In this document: piece by piece, positions 17,627-29,013 of the stretch
Layout: every line of letters begins with the position of its first letter
Position numbering within the stretch: position 1 is the stretch's first letter
From: Nocardioides mangrovicus
GTDB lineage: Bacteria; Actinomycetota; Actinomycetes; Propionibacteriales; Nocardioidaceae
DNA length: 64,000 bases
Reading direction: 5' to 3'
NCBI RefSeq assembly: GCF_003674065.1
Contig: NZ_RDBE01000010.1
Location: 183,649-247,648, forward strand
The notes under the pieces: generated by a model
Told to the model about the DNA's origin: nothing
The model's database searches: none
Seen by the model: only the letters and a program-made list of their open reading frames with translations
Made by a program: the position numbers and the translations under genes

Positions 17627-18580
17627 CTATGCCCGCGCGCGGGAGAGGGCGTAGAGCACCACCGAGGCGGCGACGCCGGCGTTGAGCGACTCCAGGTCGT
17701 CGGCCATCGGGATCGAGACCAGCCGGTCGCAGGTCTCGGCGACCAGCCGGGAGAGCCCATCGCCCTCGGACCCGACCACCACGACCAGCGGTCCGGCGGC
17801 CAGGTCGGCGTCGGCCTCCAGCTCGGGCAGGGACAGGTCGCCGTCAGCAGCCAGGCCCACCACCGTGCAGCCGGCGTCCTGGTAGGCCTTGAGCTGCCGG
17901 GTCAGGTTCGTCGCCTGCGCCACCGGCACGCGGGCGGCGGCACCGGCGGAGGTCTTCCAGGCGCTGGCGGTCATCCCCGCCGAGCGCCGCTCGGGCACGA
18001 CCACGCCGTGCGCGCCGAACCCGGCGGCGCTGCGCACCACGGCGCCGAGGTTGCGCGGATCGGTCACCTGGTCGAGCGCGACCACCAGCGGCGCCTCGCC
18101 GCGCTCCTCGGCGCGCGCGAGCAGGTCGTCGGGGTGGGCGTACTCGTAGGGCGGCACCCGCGCGGCGAGCCCCTGGTGCACCGCGCCACCGGTCATCTTG
18201 TCGAGCTCGTGGCGACTCACCTCGAGCAGCGAGATGCCGCGGTCGGCGGCCATCTCGAAGGTCTCGCGCAGCCGGCCGTCGCGCTCGGCACCCTCGGCGA
18301 CGTAGACCGCGCTCACCGGCATCCGCGCCCGCAGCGCCTCGACCACCGAGTTGCGCCCGGCCACCCATTCCGCGTCGCCACCCTTGCGCTGCGGGCGGCC
18401 CGAGGCGGACCGCTCGGCCTGCTTCTTGGCCTTGAACGCCTTGTGATTGGGTCGTTCGGCGGCCTTCGGGGTCGGCCCCTTGCCGGCCAGTCCGCGGCGC
18501 ACCCGGCCGCCCGATCCGGCGGTCGGGTTGCCCTTCGACGTGCGGCGCACGGAGCCGCGTCGGTTCGAATTACCAGGCAT
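17627..18580 (-). CDS. rlmB: 23S rRNA 2'-O-methyltransferase, SpoU/TrmH family (RlmB-like)
   Basis: 317 aa. A basic N-terminal extension (about 1-75, rich in Arg/Lys/Gly) precedes the substrate-binding domain and the SPOUT knot. The three SpoU motifs are visible: [24 protein letters not shown] and [19 protein letters not shown]. The family methylates a 2'-hydroxyl in 23S rRNA (G2251 in E. coli). It lies 3 nt downstream of the cysS stop, the usual cysS-rlmB pairing of actinobacteria. Confidence 0.92.
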   Translation of the reverse strand: MPGNSNRRGSVRRTSKGNPTAGSGGRVRRGLAGKGPTPKAAERPNHKAFKAKKQAERSASGRPQRKGGDAEWVAGRNSVVEALRARMPVSAVYVAEGAERDGRLRETFEMAADRGISLLEVSRHELDKMTGGAVHQGLAARVPPYEYAHPDDLLARAEERGEAPLVVALDQVTDPRNLGAVVRSAAGFGAHGVVVPERRSAGMTASAWKTSAGAAARVPVAQATNLTRQLKAYQDAGCTVVGLAADGDLSLPELEADADLAAGPLVVVVGSEGDGLSRLVAETCDRLVSIPMADDLESLNAGVAASVVLYALSRARA

Positions 18581-18583
18581 CGG

Positions 18584-20014
18584 TTACTGCTCCAGCTCCC
18601 AGGTCGGTCCGTCGGGGGTGTCGGTGATCGCGATGCCGGCGGTGCGCAGCGTGTCGCGGATGGCGTCGGCGGCGGCGAAGTCCTTGGCCGCCCGGGCGGC
18701 GGCCCGCTGCTCGAGCAGGCCCCGCACCAAGACGTCGACGGCCGAGGTCAGTCGCTCGTCGGAGCCGGCCGCGGCGCCCCAGGCCGGGTCGGCCGGGTCG
18801 AGACCGAGCACGTCGAGCATCGCGCGCACCTGCCCGGCGAGTGCGGAGACGTCCTCGCCGGCGGCGAGCAGCCGGTTGCCCTCGCGGACGACGTCGAAGA
18901 GCACACCGACGGCAGCCGGGGTGCCGAGGTCGTCGTCCATCGCCTCGACGAAGGCCGGCGGGAGCTCGCCTGGGTTTCGAGACGGGCGCGGGGCGCCCTC
19001 CTCGACCACCGAGTCCACCGGGAGTGCTCGCTCGAGGAACCCCTCGACCCGGCGGAACCCGGCCGCTGCCTCCTCGAGCGCCTCGAAGCTGAACTCGACG
19101 TGCGAGCGGTAATGGGCGCTGACCATGTAGAAGCGCAGCTCGATGGCGCGCACCCGCTGGAGCACCTCGCCGACCACCAGCGAGTTGCCGAGCGACTTGC
19201 TCATCTTCTCCCCGGCGGTGGTGATCCAGGCGTTGTGCAGCCAGTACGAGGCGAACGGCCGCCCGGCCGCGCGCGACTGCGCCTGCTCGTTCTCGTGGTG
19301 GGGGAACCTCAGGTCGACCCCGCCGCCGTGGATGTCGAAGGCCGGGCCGAGGTACTTGCCCGCCATCGCCGAGCACTCGATGTGCCAGCCCGGTCGGCCC
19401 GGGCCCCAGGGCGAGGGCCACGAGGCGGTGGCCGGCTCGGAGTCCTTGCGGCCCTTCCACAGGGCGAAGTCGCGGGGGTCGCGCTTCCCGCGGGGGTCGG
19501 CGTCCTCGGCCGCCTCCATGTCGTCGACGCGCTGGCCCGACAGCTCCCCGTAGGCGGGCCAGGAGAGCACGTCGAAGTAGACGTCGCCGGAGCCGTCCTC
19601 GGCGGCGTAGGCGTGCCCGTCGCGCACCAGCTCCTCGATCAGCTGCAGCATCTCGGGTACGTGCCCGGTGGCGGCGGGCTCGTAGGTGGGTGGCAGCACG
19701 TTGAGCGCGTCGTAGGCGCGGGTGAGCTCGCGGCTCATCTCGTAGGCGAGGTTGTACCAGGGCCGGTCCTGGTCGGCGGACTTGAGCAGGATCTTGTCGT
19801 CGATGTCGGTGATGTTGCGGATGAAGTCAACCTGGTAGCCACTGGCCAGGAGCCAGCGGCGCAGCACGTCGAAGTTGACCGCCGATCGCACGTGCCCCAC
19901 GTGCGGCTGCGACTGCACCGTGAGCCCGCAGACGTACACACCGGCGCGACCGGGCTCGAGCGGGACGAACTCGCGCACCGCCCGGGCGGCGGTGTCGTGC
20001 AGGCGCAGACTCAC
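18584..20014 (-). CDS. cysS: Cysteinyl-tRNA synthetase
   Basis: 476 aa from GTG 20014, which overlaps the preceding stop (GTGA); an upstream in-frame extension belongs to another frame of the previous gene. Class I synthetase with zinc ligand Cys in YVCGLTVQ, the HIGH-like [10 protein letters not shown], zinc-site [23 protein letters not shown] and the KMSKS motif in EKMSKSLGN. It charges tRNA-Cys. It is essential, and here it is embedded in a train that begins with the DUF969/DUF979 transporter genes, so its expression may depend partly on that operator or on an internal promoter not identified. Confidence 0.97.
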   Translation of the reverse strand: MSLRLHDTAARAVREFVPLEPGRAGVYVCGLTVQSQPHVGHVRSAVNFDVLRRWLLASGYQVDFIRNITDIDDKILLKSADQDRPWYNLAYEMSRELTRAYDALNVLPPTYEPAATGHVPEMLQLIEELVRDGHAYAAEDGSGDVYFDVLSWPAYGELSGQRVDDMEAAEDADPRGKRDPRDFALWKGRKDSEPATASWPSPWGPGRPGWHIECSAMAGKYLGPAFDIHGGGVDLRFPHHENEQAQSRAAGRPFASYWLHNAWITTAGEKMSKSLGNSLVVGEVLQRVRAIELRFYMVSAHYRSHVEFSFEALEEAAAGFRRVEGFLERALPVDSVVEEGAPRPSRNPGELPPAFVEAMDDDLGTPAAVGVLFDVVREGNRLLAAGEDVSALAGQVRAMLDVLGLDPADPAWGAAAGSDERLTSAVDVLVRGLLEQRAAARAAKDFAAADAIRDTLRTAGIAITDTPDGPTWELEQ

Positions 20015-20934
20015 CCGCGAAGGGTATCCGCGCCCGGCGACACTCCCTCCGCCAGCAGCGCGAACGAGACCAGCCAGTGCGTGCTCATGAAGCTCCCACC
20101 GGCGATGTGCTCGGTGGCCAGCGCCACCTGGGCGTCCGCCGCCCGCACCACCTCCGTCGGCAGGAAGGGTGCCAGCGAGCGCAGCTGCCAGGCCCGGCTC
20201 AGTCCGAGACCCAACAGGTGCGCGCCCTTGCCGTCGGTGGGGTCGCGCACCTCCGCCACCGCCAGCAGCGGCTCGAGGTCGGGCAGGAACGCCGCGAGCC
20301 AGGGCTCGAAGTCCTCGGCCGGCAGCACGCGGCGCATCAGCTCGGCCTCGCTCAGCGTGGGCGAGAGGAAGTCGCTGGGCCCCGGCTCCCAGCGCACCGG
20401 GGCGTCGCGGTCGGCCAGGTAGAGCCGGCGAGCGGTCTCCTCGACGAGGCCGGCGTCGGGCAGGCAGGCGTGGAGCAGCGACAGCGCGAAAGCGAGGTTG
20501 GCGTGCTCGCCGCTGCGGTTGGGCGTGGCCAGCGTGGGCAGCCAGGCCTCGGTCAGCTCGGCGACCACCTCGAGCAGGTCGGGCAGGTCGGCGGCCACCG
20601 CCAGCGCCGCCGCCCAGGCCCAGCCGTAGGGACGCTCGAACCAGGGGTGCGCCCGCAGGTAGGCCACCTCCGTGGCGACGTGGGCGGGCGTCAGCCGCTC
20701 CTCGAGCAGCGCGCGCAGCGGGGCGGGGTCGGCGACCAGCGGCAGCAGCGTGAGCGCCGACCAGTGCATGTGCACCGAGGAGTGCCAGTCGAAGCTGCCG
20801 TGGAACGCCGGGTGCAGCCGCGACGGCGTGACGTCGACGTCGTCGGGCCCGGCGGAGACGTGCTGGGCGGCGTAGGGATAGGGCGTGGTCAGCACCGCGT
20901 GCACGGTGCGGGCCCACTCCTCGTGGTGCTGCAT
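20011..20934 (-). CDS. DUF2891 family protein
   Basis: 307 aa from ATG 20934, which shares one base with the DUF979 stop. The protein is rich in His/Trp/Asp: [20 protein letters not shown] near 45, [11 protein letters not shown] near 110, and a C-terminal [15 protein letters not shown]. It looks like an alpha-helical (alpha/alpha toroid) enzyme, with no signal peptide. The function is unknown. Repeated neighbourhood with DUF969/DUF979 in other bacteria is recalled and suggests it acts on what that transporter imports (inference). Confidence 0.85.
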   Translation of the reverse strand: MQHHEEWARTVHAVLTTPYPYAAQHVSAGPDDVDVTPSRLHPAFHGSFDWHSSVHMHWSALTLLPLVADPAPLRALLEERLTPAHVATEVAYLRAHPWFERPYGWAWAAALAVAADLPDLLEVVAELTEAWLPTLATPNRSGEHANLAFALSLLHACLPDAGLVEETARRLYLADRDAPVRWEPGPSDFLSPTLSEAELMRRVLPAEDFEPWLAAFLPDLEPLLAVAEVRDPTDGKGAHLLGLGLSRAWQLRSLAPFLPTEVVRAADAQVALATEHIAGGSFMSTHWLVSFALLAEGVSPGADTLRG

Positions 20935-21902
20935 CAGAAGGCCAGGACGTACATGAGGACGATGTTGCACGCCAGCAGCGGCACCGCCGTGGGCAGTTGG
21001 GCCTTGATCGGGCCGTAGGTGTCGGTGAGCTCGAGCAGCGCCGCCGGCACCAGGTTGAAGTTGGCCGCCATCGGCGTGACCAGGGTGCCGCAGAACCCGG
21101 CCAGCATGCCGATCGCGAACACCGCGGGCGGGTTGCCGTGGAACTGCTCGATCAGCAACGGCCAGCCGACGGCCGCGGTCATCACCGGGAAGGCGGCGAA
21201 CGCGTTGCCCATGATGATGGTGAACAACGCCATCCCCAGGCAGTACACGACGACGGCGAGCAGCAGCAGCCCGTGCGGCAGCACGGAGTCGGTGATCTTG
21301 CCGACCGCCGTCCCCACGCCGGCCGCGGTGAACAGCAGCCCGAGCGTGGCCAGGAACTGCGGCAGGATCGCCGCCCAGCCGATGTGGCCGAGCAGCCGGT
21401 CGCCCTCGCGCAGCGGCACCATCGGGTTCGGCTCGCGGAAGAGCGCCATGCCCACCACCAGCGCCACCACGGCGGCCACCCCGAGCCCGATCACCGTCTC
21501 CGAGCCGACCTCGAGCAGGGGCGTGCCGCCGGGCTTGACGTTCTTGAGCACCGAGCCGAAGACGACCGCCACCAGCGGGATCAGCAGCGCAGGAAGGAAG
21601 AGCCAGTTGACGTACCGCTGCGCGAGCCGCTCGCGGGTGGGTTCGTCCGTGGTGAGCGCGGTGCCGCGGCCGGGGAAGCCGAACCCGGCGAGCACGGCCA
21701 CGGCCAGCACGGCCAGCCCCTCGACGAACGCGCTACCGCTCTTGTCCACGACGTAGGTGCCGTAGACGAAGCAGAACGCCAGCAGGGCCCAGAACGCGGC
21801 GCTGCCGAACCGTCTGGTGTCGGTGCGGTCGACCGCCCGGATGACGGCGACGGCCACGAAGAGCGCGGCGACCAGCCAGTAGACGAACTCCGCGGTGATC
21901 AC
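20934..21902 (-). CDS. DUF979 membrane protein, putative permease subunit
   Basis: 322 aa from GTG 21902 (GTGA overlap with the DUF969 stop). About nine hydrophobic segments are visible, including [13 protein letters not shown] at the N-terminus, a central [16 protein letters not shown] and the C-terminal [28 protein letters not shown]979 occurs with DUF969 as a two-gene predicted transporter; clustering with 5-oxoproline metabolism genes is recalled for relatives. Here the partner is the muramidase locus across the divergent promoter, so import of a peptidoglycan-derived or pyroglutamyl compound is possible, but the substrate is unproven. Confidence 0.85.
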   Translation of the reverse strand: MITAEFVYWLVAALFVAVAVIRAVDRTDTRRFGSAAFWALLAFCFVYGTYVVDKSGSAFVEGLAVLAVAVLAGFGFPGRGTALTTDEPTRERLAQRYVNWLFLPALLIPLVAVVFGSVLKNVKPGGTPLLEVGSETVIGLGVAAVVALVVGMALFREPNPMVPLREGDRLLGHIGWAAILPQFLATLGLLFTAAGVGTAVGKITDSVLPHGLLLLAVVVYCLGMALFTIIMGNAFAAFPVMTAAVGWPLLIEQFHGNPPAVFAIGMLAGFCGTLVTPMAANFNLVPAALLELTDTYGPIKAQLPTAVPLLACNIVLMYVLAF

Positions 21903-22570
21903 GAGCGCACCAACTCGTCGAGGCGGCGGTCCAGGCGCAGCATCCGCCAGCCGTGGATGACGAAGGCGCACACCGCCGTCGGGATGGCCCAGAGCGCGAC
22001 GTCGAGGGCGTCGAGCTTGAGCCCGTAGGTGGTGTCGACGAACCCGGTGATGAGCAGGATCGACCCGACGGCCACGAAGATGTCCTCGCCGAAGAACGCC
22101 CCGACGTTGTCCGCGCTCGCCGCGTAGGAGCGGATCCGCTCACGCGCGGGCCGGCTCAGGTCGCCGTGGCGGCGCTCGGCCGCGGCCTCCGACATGGGAG
22201 CGACGATCGGCCGGATGGCCTGGGCGTGCCCGCCGATGGCGAGCAGCCCGAGGGCGGCGGTGACCTGCCGGATCAGCAGGTACGCCGCCAGCAGCCGGCC
22301 CGGGGTGAGCGCCGAGAGCCGCGTGATGAGCGTGCGGGCGCGGTGCTGCAGGCCGTAGCGCTCGATGAGGCCGATGACCGGCAGCACGAAGATGAAGACG
22401 GTCACCGACCGCGAGCCTGCGAAGCCGGTGCCGAAGGCGTCGACGATCTTGACCGGCGACAGCCCCGCGATCAGGCCCGCGGCGATGCCCGCGACGGTGA
22501 CCACCAGCATTGAGTTGAGCCGGAGCGCGAACCCGACGACCACCACCGCGACTGCCACGAGCACCCACAT
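21899..22570 (-). CDS. DUF969 membrane protein, putative permease subunit
   Basis: 223 aa from ATG 22570. It starts with hydrophobic MWVLVAVAVVVVGFALRLN and has five to six membrane segments, with the conserved SADNVGAFFGEDIFVAVGSILL stretch and GGHAQAIRPIVAPM between them. It pairs with DUF979 (4-bp overlap) and is first in the minus-strand train DUF969-DUF979-DUF2891-cysS-rlmB-acyl-CoA dehydrogenase. A 17-bp dyad lies 26-42 bp upstream. Confidence 0.85.
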   Translation of the reverse strand: MWVLVAVAVVVVGFALRLNSMLVVTVAGIAAGLIAGLSPVKIVDAFGTGFAGSRSVTVFIFVLPVIGLIERYGLQHRARTLITRLSALTPGRLLAAYLLIRQVTAALGLLAIGGHAQAIRPIVAPMSEAAAERRHGDLSRPARERIRSYAASADNVGAFFGEDIFVAVGSILLITGFVDTTYGLKLDALDVALWAIPTAVCAFVIHGWRMLRLDRRLDELVRS

Positions 22571-22595
22571 GGCGCAGCAGCCAACCACAGCCACA

Positions 22596-22612
22596 TTGCA
22601 AGCGGCTTGCAA
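22596..22612. promoter_or_regulatory. Perfect 17-bp dyad between divergent operons
   Basis: TTGCAAGC-G-GCTTGCAA, a perfect 8-bp inverted repeat with a 1-nt centre, between the DUF969 start (22570) and the NamZ start (22676). Such TTGCAAGC dyads resemble LacI-family operators. Its right half could serve as the -35 for the plus-strand gene. No regulator gene is adjacent. A further small hairpin (GCCAGC/GCTGGC) follows in the plus-strand leader at about 22643-22661. Confidence 0.6.
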
Positions 22613-22675
22613 AATCTTTGCGTTCTCGCGACAGACTCTTGCGCCAGCGTCCTCGGCTGGCGTAGGAAGAGACGA

Positions 22676-23971
22676 ATGCAGCGCCGCGCATTTCTCGGGG
22701 CGGCCGCGGCGGGTGCCGTCGCGACCGCGAGCACGATCGCAGCCCCGGCGTCGGCCCGACCCGCCCCCCTGGGTCATGGCCGGCGCCGGGTCCGTACCGG
22801 TTTCGAGGCACTCGCCGCGTCCGGCTACCGGACGCTGCGGGGCTCGAGGGTCGGCATGCTGGCCAACCCCACGGCGCTGACCCGCGACCTCGCCCACGAG
22901 GTCGACGTCATGCACGCCGACCGCCGCGTCGACCTCGTCGCCGTCTTCGGCCCCGAGCACGGCTTCCGCGGTACGGCGCAGGCCGGCGGCTCGCAGGGCT
23001 CCTACGACGACCCGGCCACCGGGCTCCCGGTCTACGACCTGTACGCCAAGACGCAGGACGAGATCACCCAGATCATCGGCGGCGCCGGGATCGACGTGCT
23101 GCTCGTCGACATCGTGGAGATCGGCGTGCGGTACTACACCTACATCTGGTCGATGTACCAGGCGATGGTGGCGTGCGCACGACTGGGCATCGGATACGTG
23201 GTGCTCGACCGGCCCTCGCCGCTGGGCGCCTCACACCCGCGCGGTCCGGTGCTCCACCCCGCGCTGTCGACGTTCGTCGGCCTCAAGCCGATCGCGATGG
23301 ACTACGCGATGACGATGGGAGAGCTGGCCCGCCTGGACAACGCCGAGTTCGTGCCCGACGACGCCGGCGGCCGGGCCGCCGACCTCACCGTGGTGCCGGT
23401 GCAGGGCTGGCGTCGAGACGACGACGCCGACACCACCGGCCTGCCCTGGGTGCTGCCCTCGCCCAACATCCCCACCCTCGACAGCGCTTTCGTCTACGCC
23501 GGCAACGGGCTGTTCGAGGGCACCAACCTCTCCGAGGGCCGCGGCACCACCAAGCCGTTCGAGACCGTCGGCGCCCCCTACGCCGACTACCACTGGGCCG
23601 CGACGCTGAACGACCAGGACCTGCCCGGCGTTGCGTTCCGGGAGGCCTACTTCTCCCCGACCTTCTCCAAGTACGTCGGCCAGACCTGCGCCGGCGTGGA
23701 GCTCCACGTGAACGACCGGCGGGCCTACGACCCGGTGCGCACCGCCGTCGCGATGATCGTGTCGGCCAGGCGGCTCTACCCCGACGACTTCGCCTGGCGC
23801 TACGACACCGGCGACCCGGTCGATCCCTACGACGTCGACAAGCTCGCCGGCTCCTCGCTGCTGCGCGACGCCGTCGACGCCGGCCAGGACACCGATGCGG
23901 TCGTCGCCACCTGGCACGACGAGCTGCGCGCCTTCGAGCGCATCCGGTCGGCCCACCTGATGTACCGATGA
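22676..23971 (+). CDS. namZ: DUF1343 exo-beta-N-acetylmuramidase, NamZ type, Tat-exported
   Basis: 431 aa from ATG 22676, chosen because AGGAAGAGACGA precedes it and the product opens with a twin-arginine signal (QRRAFLG, then an Ala-rich core to about residue 35). The mature part is the DUF1343 fold: GMLANPTAL, FGPEHGFRG near 95-103, YDLYAKTQ, LVDIVEIGVRYYTYIWSMY, LPSPNIPTLDSA and EGTNLSEGRGTTKPFE. B. subtilis NamZ of this family cleaves MurNAc from the non-reducing ends of peptidoglycan fragments. The next gene is beta-lactamase-like, as amiE is in Bacillus, so a peptidoglycan-turnover role is likely. Confidence 0.88.
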   Translation: MQRRAFLGAAAAGAVATASTIAAPASARPAPLGHGRRRVRTGFEALAASGYRTLRGSRVGMLANPTALTRDLAHEVDVMHADRRVDLVAVFGPEHGFRGTAQAGGSQGSYDDPATGLPVYDLYAKTQDEITQIIGGAGIDVLLVDIVEIGVRYYTYIWSMYQAMVACARLGIGYVVLDRPSPLGASHPRGPVLHPALSTFVGLKPIAMDYAMTMGELARLDNAEFVPDDAGGRAADLTVVPVQGWRRDDDADTTGLPWVLPSPNIPTLDSAFVYAGNGLFEGTNLSEGRGTTKPFETVGAPYADYHWAATLNDQDLPGVAFREAYFSPTFSKYVGQTCAGVELHVNDRRAYDPVRTAVAMIVSARRLYPDDFAWRYDTGDPVDPYDVDKLAGSSLLRDAVDAGQDTDAVVATWHDELRAFERIRSAHLMYR

Positions 23972-23979
23972 GGAGAGAC

Positions 23980-25758
23980 ATGACGAAGCTCGTTCTCGTC
24001 GCCGCGGCGGCGCTGGTGGCGGCCACGGGAGCCACGGCGAGTGTTCCCAGCGCAATCGCCAGTGCAATCGCCAGCGCGACCACCGGGGTGACCACCGACC
24101 ACGGCGGACCGCGGCTGGCGCAGCTCGTGGGCAGCCAGCACGTCACCTTGCACCGCGGCTCGGCCCGCAGCGCCGGGCTGCTCCCGGCGTACGCGCGACG
24201 CGTCGTGCGCGACGCCGCCGCCGGCGTCACGCCCGAGAGCGCCACCACGCCCGGCGTCTACCCCGGCGAGACGGTGATCGCCGGGCGCAACGGCGTCATC
24301 ACCGGCTTCGACGCGAAGGGCTTCGCGCTGCGCTACGCCGACCAGAGCGGTACCCAGCTCCCGCGCGAGGAGTGGATCTCGACTCGTCGCTCGACGATGT
24401 ACGACCTCGCCTCGCTCTCGAAGCTGTTCACCTCGATCGTGGCGGTGCAGCAGCTGGAGAAGGGCCGGCTCGACCTCGACCGGACGGTGGCCTCGTACCT
24501 GCCGGCGTACGCGCAGAACGGCAAGGGCGCGATCACCATCCGCCAGCTGCTCACCCACACCTCGGGGCTGCCGCCGGACCCGAGCCCCGCGCTGTGGACG
24601 TACCCGACGTACCAGGACCGGATCGACGCGATCCTGACCCAGACACCCGCCGCGCCGGCCGGGTCCACGTACGTCTACTCCGACCTCAACATGATGTCGC
24701 TGCAGCTGGTGCTGGAGAAAATCACCGGCAAGCCGCTGGACCAACTGGTGCGGCAGGGCATCACGAAGCCGCTGCACATGACCAGCACCATGTACAACCC
24801 GCCGGCCCGGCTGCGGTACCGGATCGCCGCCGAGGAGTACCAGACCACCCCGGCGCGCGGGCTCACCTGGGGCCAGGTGCACGACGAGAACGCCTGGGCG
24901 CTGAACGGCGTCGCCGGCCACGCCGGGGTGTTCTCCGACGCCCACGACCTCGCGATCTTGGCGCAGACGATGCTCAACGGCGGCCGCTACGGCAAGGCGC
25001 GGATCCTCTCGAAGCACTGGGTGGTGGCGATGCTGAAGAACTACAACCAGGCCTTCACCGGCAACGAGCACGGGCTCGGCTTCGAGCTGTGGCAGCACTA
25101 CGAGTCCGGCGCTCTCGCGACGCCGTACACGGGAGCCCACACCGGCTTCACCGGCACCTCGATCACCATCGACCCGACCACGCAGAGCTTCGTCATCCTG
25201 CTCACCAACCGGGTGCACCCGCACCGGACGGGACCGACGGTGAACCCCTACCGGCGCGCGGTGGCCGACGACATGGCTCGCGCGGTGCGCGTGAAGCCGG
25301 CGGCGGGGCGCACCGCCTGGTACGCGGGCATGGAAGACGCGACCACGGCCACGCTGACGATGCCCGTGACGCTGCCGGCCGGACGCACGGCGCTGCGCTG
25401 GTCGATGTGGTACGACACCGAGCCCCGCGCCGACTTCGCCACTCTGGAGGCCTCCACCGACGACGGCACCTCGTGGACGCCGGTGCCGTTCACCCTGCGC
25501 GGCAAGCGGCTCTCGGTGCGCACCCCCGGCTCGGTGGCGGGCTACGAAGGCCACCAGTGGTTGCGGGCGCGCGCCTCGCTGGCGGCGTACTCCGGCCGGG
25601 TGCAGCTGCGCTGGCGCTACACCACCGACGAGCTCTACCACGGTCGCGGCGTCTACGTGGACGACGTGCGGGTGCAGCGCGGGCGGCACACGATCCTCGA
25701 CGCCGAGCGGCACCCGGCGGTGCTCGACGCGGTCGGGTGGGTGGCGTCGCGGAGCTGA
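23980..25758 (+). CDS. Serine beta-lactamase-fold hydrolase, secreted (AmiE/PBP4*-like)
   Basis: 592 aa from ATG 23980, with AGGAGAG just upstream; an ATG at 23968 is less well placed. After a Sec signal (about 1-30) comes the beta-lactamase-related domain: SLSK (Ser about 145, Lys 148), YSDLN (Tyr base) and HTGFTGTS (KTG-equivalent), so all three catalytic elements are intact. A C-terminal region of about 150 residues (from WYAGMEDATT) looks like a beta-sandwich, perhaps carbohydrate-binding. Placement 8 bp after namZ suggests cleavage of muropeptide amide bonds or other cell-wall esters; the exact reaction is unproven. Confidence 0.85.
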   Translation: MTKLVLVAAAALVAATGATASVPSAIASAIASATTGVTTDHGGPRLAQLVGSQHVTLHRGSARSAGLLPAYARRVVRDAAAGVTPESATTPGVYPGETVIAGRNGVITGFDAKGFALRYADQSGTQLPREEWISTRRSTMYDLASLSKLFTSIVAVQQLEKGRLDLDRTVASYLPAYAQNGKGAITIRQLLTHTSGLPPDPSPALWTYPTYQDRIDAILTQTPAAPAGSTYVYSDLNMMSLQLVLEKITGKPLDQLVRQGITKPLHMTSTMYNPPARLRYRIAAEEYQTTPARGLTWGQVHDENAWALNGVAGHAGVFSDAHDLAILAQTMLNGGRYGKARILSKHWVVAMLKNYNQAFTGNEHGLGFELWQHYESGALATPYTGAHTGFTGTSITIDPTTQSFVILLTNRVHPHRTGPTVNPYRRAVADDMARAVRVKPAAGRTAWYAGMEDATTATLTMPVTLPAGRTALRWSMWYDTEPRADFATLEASTDDGTSWTPVPFTLRGKRLSVRTPGSVAGYEGHQWLRARASLAAYSGRVQLRWRYTTDELYHGRGVYVDDVRVQRGRHTILDAERHPAVLDAVGWVASRS

Positions 25759-25786
25759 GGCGGCCGGCGCTGGCGACCGGCGTCCG

Positions 25787-25808
25787 TTCACCATGGCACC
25801 CTGGTGAA
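25787..25808. promoter_or_regulatory. 7-bp inverted repeat upstream of the C39 protease
   Basis: TTCACCA/TGGTGAA with an 8-nt loop, between the beta-lactamase-like gene and the C39 gene. It could be a terminator of the first or an operator of the second. A nearby direct repeat GTGACG (25812 and 25821) precedes the -10 box. Confidence 0.35.
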
Positions 25809-25834
25809 AGAGTGACGTATGTGACGAATGGGAT

Positions 25835-25840
25835 TAGGCT
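25835..25840 (+). promoter_or_regulatory. -10 box for the C39 protease, leaderless spacing
   Basis: TAGGCT, 6 nt before GTG 25847. Confidence 0.5.
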
Positions 25841-25846
25841 CGCGCG

Positions 25847-27085
<1,239 letters not shown>

Positions 27086-27095
27086 GCGTGCGGTG

Positions 27096-27176
27096 CCAAA
27101 GTCGCGCACTTGCGAAGTTTTCGGCGGGACAAACCAGGCGTACCCCAGAGAAAGCTTCGCAAGTGTGGAGTTTTTG
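27096..27176. repeat. CACTTGC palindrome, copy B
   Basis: 81 bp between convergent stops (27085 and 27180). The core arms CACTTGCGAAG (27107-27117) and CTTCGCAAGTG (27155-27165) are perfect. The off-centre box GCGGGACAAA is present. Its first 37 bases differ from copy D at about five positions. Confidence 0.85.
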
Positions 27177-27179
27177 TCT

Positions 27180-27458
27180 TCAGCAGCCGCAGCTGTAGAA
27201 CGTCACGTCCCAGTGGGTGCCCTCATCGGCATAGACGTTCCCCGAGGCCGCCTGGTAATGCGGGGCACCGTCGCCGGCCCAGGCGCCGGTGTAGGTGTAG
27301 GTGCTGTGGATCCAGCTGGTCAGGCACGAGGTGCGGGAGAAGTCGAACTTGTAGCCGTTGGCGTGGCTGTAGGTCCCTGAGGCGTCGCCGACCTCGGTGC
27401 GCGAAGGTGCACCGGCCTCAGCGTGCAGAGAAGTGAACGGTATGCCAGCCGGTCGCAC
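27180..27458 (-). pseudogene. Small Cys/Tyr/Trp-rich open frame, probable remnant of a secreted protein
   Basis: 92 codons if translated from GTG 27458, which overlaps the 3' end of the upstream oxidoreductase gene by 41 bp. Only the last 65 or so residues look protein-like: [29 protein letters not shown] and DEGTHWDVTFYSCGC, with paired Cys as in exported disulfide proteins. There is no signal peptide and the first 25 codons read as junk, so I interpret it as the 3' remnant of a secreted protein gene. An intact, translationally coupled small protein cannot be excluded. Confidence 0.4.
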
Positions 27459-28974
27459 CGTCGGGCACGACGTCGGCGCGCGCCGCGGTCTGGGTGTAGC
27501 CGCTCTGGTCGGTGGCCCGCACCACGAGCACGTGGTCGCCGCCGCTCAGGTCGACCTCGCCGGCCCACTGCACCCAGGTGTCGTTGCCGGGCACGGTGCC
27601 GAGGTCGGCGCTCTGCCAGGCCTTCCCGTCCAGCTGGTACTCCACCTTCGCGATGCCGGTGTGCTGCGACCACGCCGATCCGCCCACGCGGCGCTTGCCC
27701 GCCTCGACCTGCTGCCCCGAGCGCGGGACGTCGATGCGGGACTCGGTCTTGACCGGGCCCAGCGGCGACCAGCCGTTCTGCGTCCAGTACGCCGAGAAGT
27801 CGGAGAAGCGGGTGACCTCCAGGTCGACGAGCCACTTCGTGGCCGAGACGTAGCCGTACAGGCCGGGCACGACCATGCGTACGGGGAACCCGTGCTCGAG
27901 CGGCAGCGGCTTGCCGTTCATGGCCAGGGCCAGCATCGCGTTGCGGTTGACGTCAGTGAGCGCCGAGAGCGGGGTGCCGCAGGTCCAGCCGTCCTGCGAC
28001 GTCGTCTTGACCGCGTCGGCGCCGTCCTTGACGCCGGCCTCGGCGAGCAGGTCGCGCACGAGCACCCCGGACCAGAACGCGTTGCTGATCAGGTCGCCGC
28101 CGACCTCGTTGGACACGCAGCACAGCGTGATCCACTCCTGCGTGAGCTGGCGTCGCGCGAGCTGGTCGTAGGTGATGACCAGCGGCTGGTCGACCATGCC
28201 GTGGATGCGCAGGCTCCAGTCGTCCGGGGTGATCGTGGGGATCGAGAGCTCGACGTTGATGAGGTAGAAGTCCTCGTTGGGGGTGCGCCACGGCTCCACG
28301 CCGTCGACCCGCAGGTTGGCGCCCACCGGCACCGCACCGGTGCGCACGGGCAGCCGCAGCAGCCGTCGCGCCTCCTCGGCCTTACTGCGCGCCTGGCCCC
28401 ACCAGCCGGCCAGGCCGGTCACCACCAGCGAGGCGGCGAAGGTCCCCGCCGTGCGGGTCAGGAACGCCCGGCGACCGGTCACCTCGGTCTCGGCCCGCAC
28501 CGCCGCCCCCACCAGCCAGGGCAGCAGCACCAGCCAGGTGGCCAGGCCCACGATCAGCGGCAGGAAGGAAGCCGGCGTCGGGTGCTTCTGGTGCAGCACC
28601 CCGGCCAGCCCGACGGCGCCGAGCACCGCGAGCACGACGTAGCCCTGCCAGGGGCGATGGGCCGCACGGACGCCGGCCCACCCGGTCAGCGCGATGAGCC
28701 CGAGCGCCGTCCCGGCGACCAGCAGCGGCTTGTCGAGGTGCTGGACCACGCCGATGAGCAGCTCGGCGACCGGGCCCGGCGTCAGGTCGCGCACGACGGC
28801 GGCGACGTCGAGCACCGGGTTGCTGTCGAGCCGCAGCAGGGAGGCCGCCGCGACGCTGGTGGCGGCGCCCGAGAGCCCGGTCACCGCACCGGCGACGAAG
28901 GGACGCAGCCGGCCGGCGCGGCGCGCAGGAGAGGCAGCGGCCGCCGTCGTCGGCTCCTCCACGTCGGTGGTCAC
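27418..28974 (-). CDS. Membrane-anchored molybdopterin oxidoreductase, sulfite-oxidase fold
   Basis: 518 aa. The N-terminal 185 residues contain about four membrane helices ([52 protein letters not shown]). The sulfite-oxidase-type Mo-cofactor domain follows, with [15 protein letters not shown] supplying the Mo-ligand Cys (near 293-294) and [15 protein letters not shown] for pterin contact. A C-terminal Ig-like dimerisation domain ([16 protein letters not shown]) closes it. It probably faces the cell exterior. The substrate may be sulfite or a sulfoxide/nitrate-like compound and cannot be fixed. Confidence 0.87.
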   Translation of the reverse strand: MTTDVEEPTTAAAASPARRAGRLRPFVAGAVTGLSGAATSVAAASLLRLDSNPVLDVAAVVRDLTPGPVAELLIGVVQHLDKPLLVAGTALGLIALTGWAGVRAAHRPWQGYVVLAVLGAVGLAGVLHQKHPTPASFLPLIVGLATWLVLLPWLVGAAVRAETEVTGRRAFLTRTAGTFAASLVVTGLAGWWGQARSKAEEARRLLRLPVRTGAVPVGANLRVDGVEPWRTPNEDFYLINVELSIPTITPDDWSLRIHGMVDQPLVITYDQLARRQLTQEWITLCCVSNEVGGDLISNAFWSGVLVRDLLAEAGVKDGADAVKTTSQDGWTCGTPLSALTDVNRNAMLALAMNGKPLPLEHGFPVRMVVPGLYGYVSATKWLVDLEVTRFSDFSAYWTQNGWSPLGPVKTESRIDVPRSGQQVEAGKRRVGGSAWSQHTGIAKVEYQLDGKAWQSADLGTVPGNDTWVQWAGEVDLSGGDHVLVVRATDQSGYTQTAARADVVPDGATGWHTVHFSAR

Positions 28975-29013
28975 TGCTTCATGGTGACACCTGATGGGGC
29001 AGGATCCTCATCT

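Noticed and set aside
16694-20422. A 1242-codon open frame on the plus strand opposite acyl-CoA dehydrogenase, rlmB and cysS
   Set aside because: A high-GC shadow frame with low-complexity Arg/Gly/Val/His composition. The opposite strand carries well-conserved enzymes.
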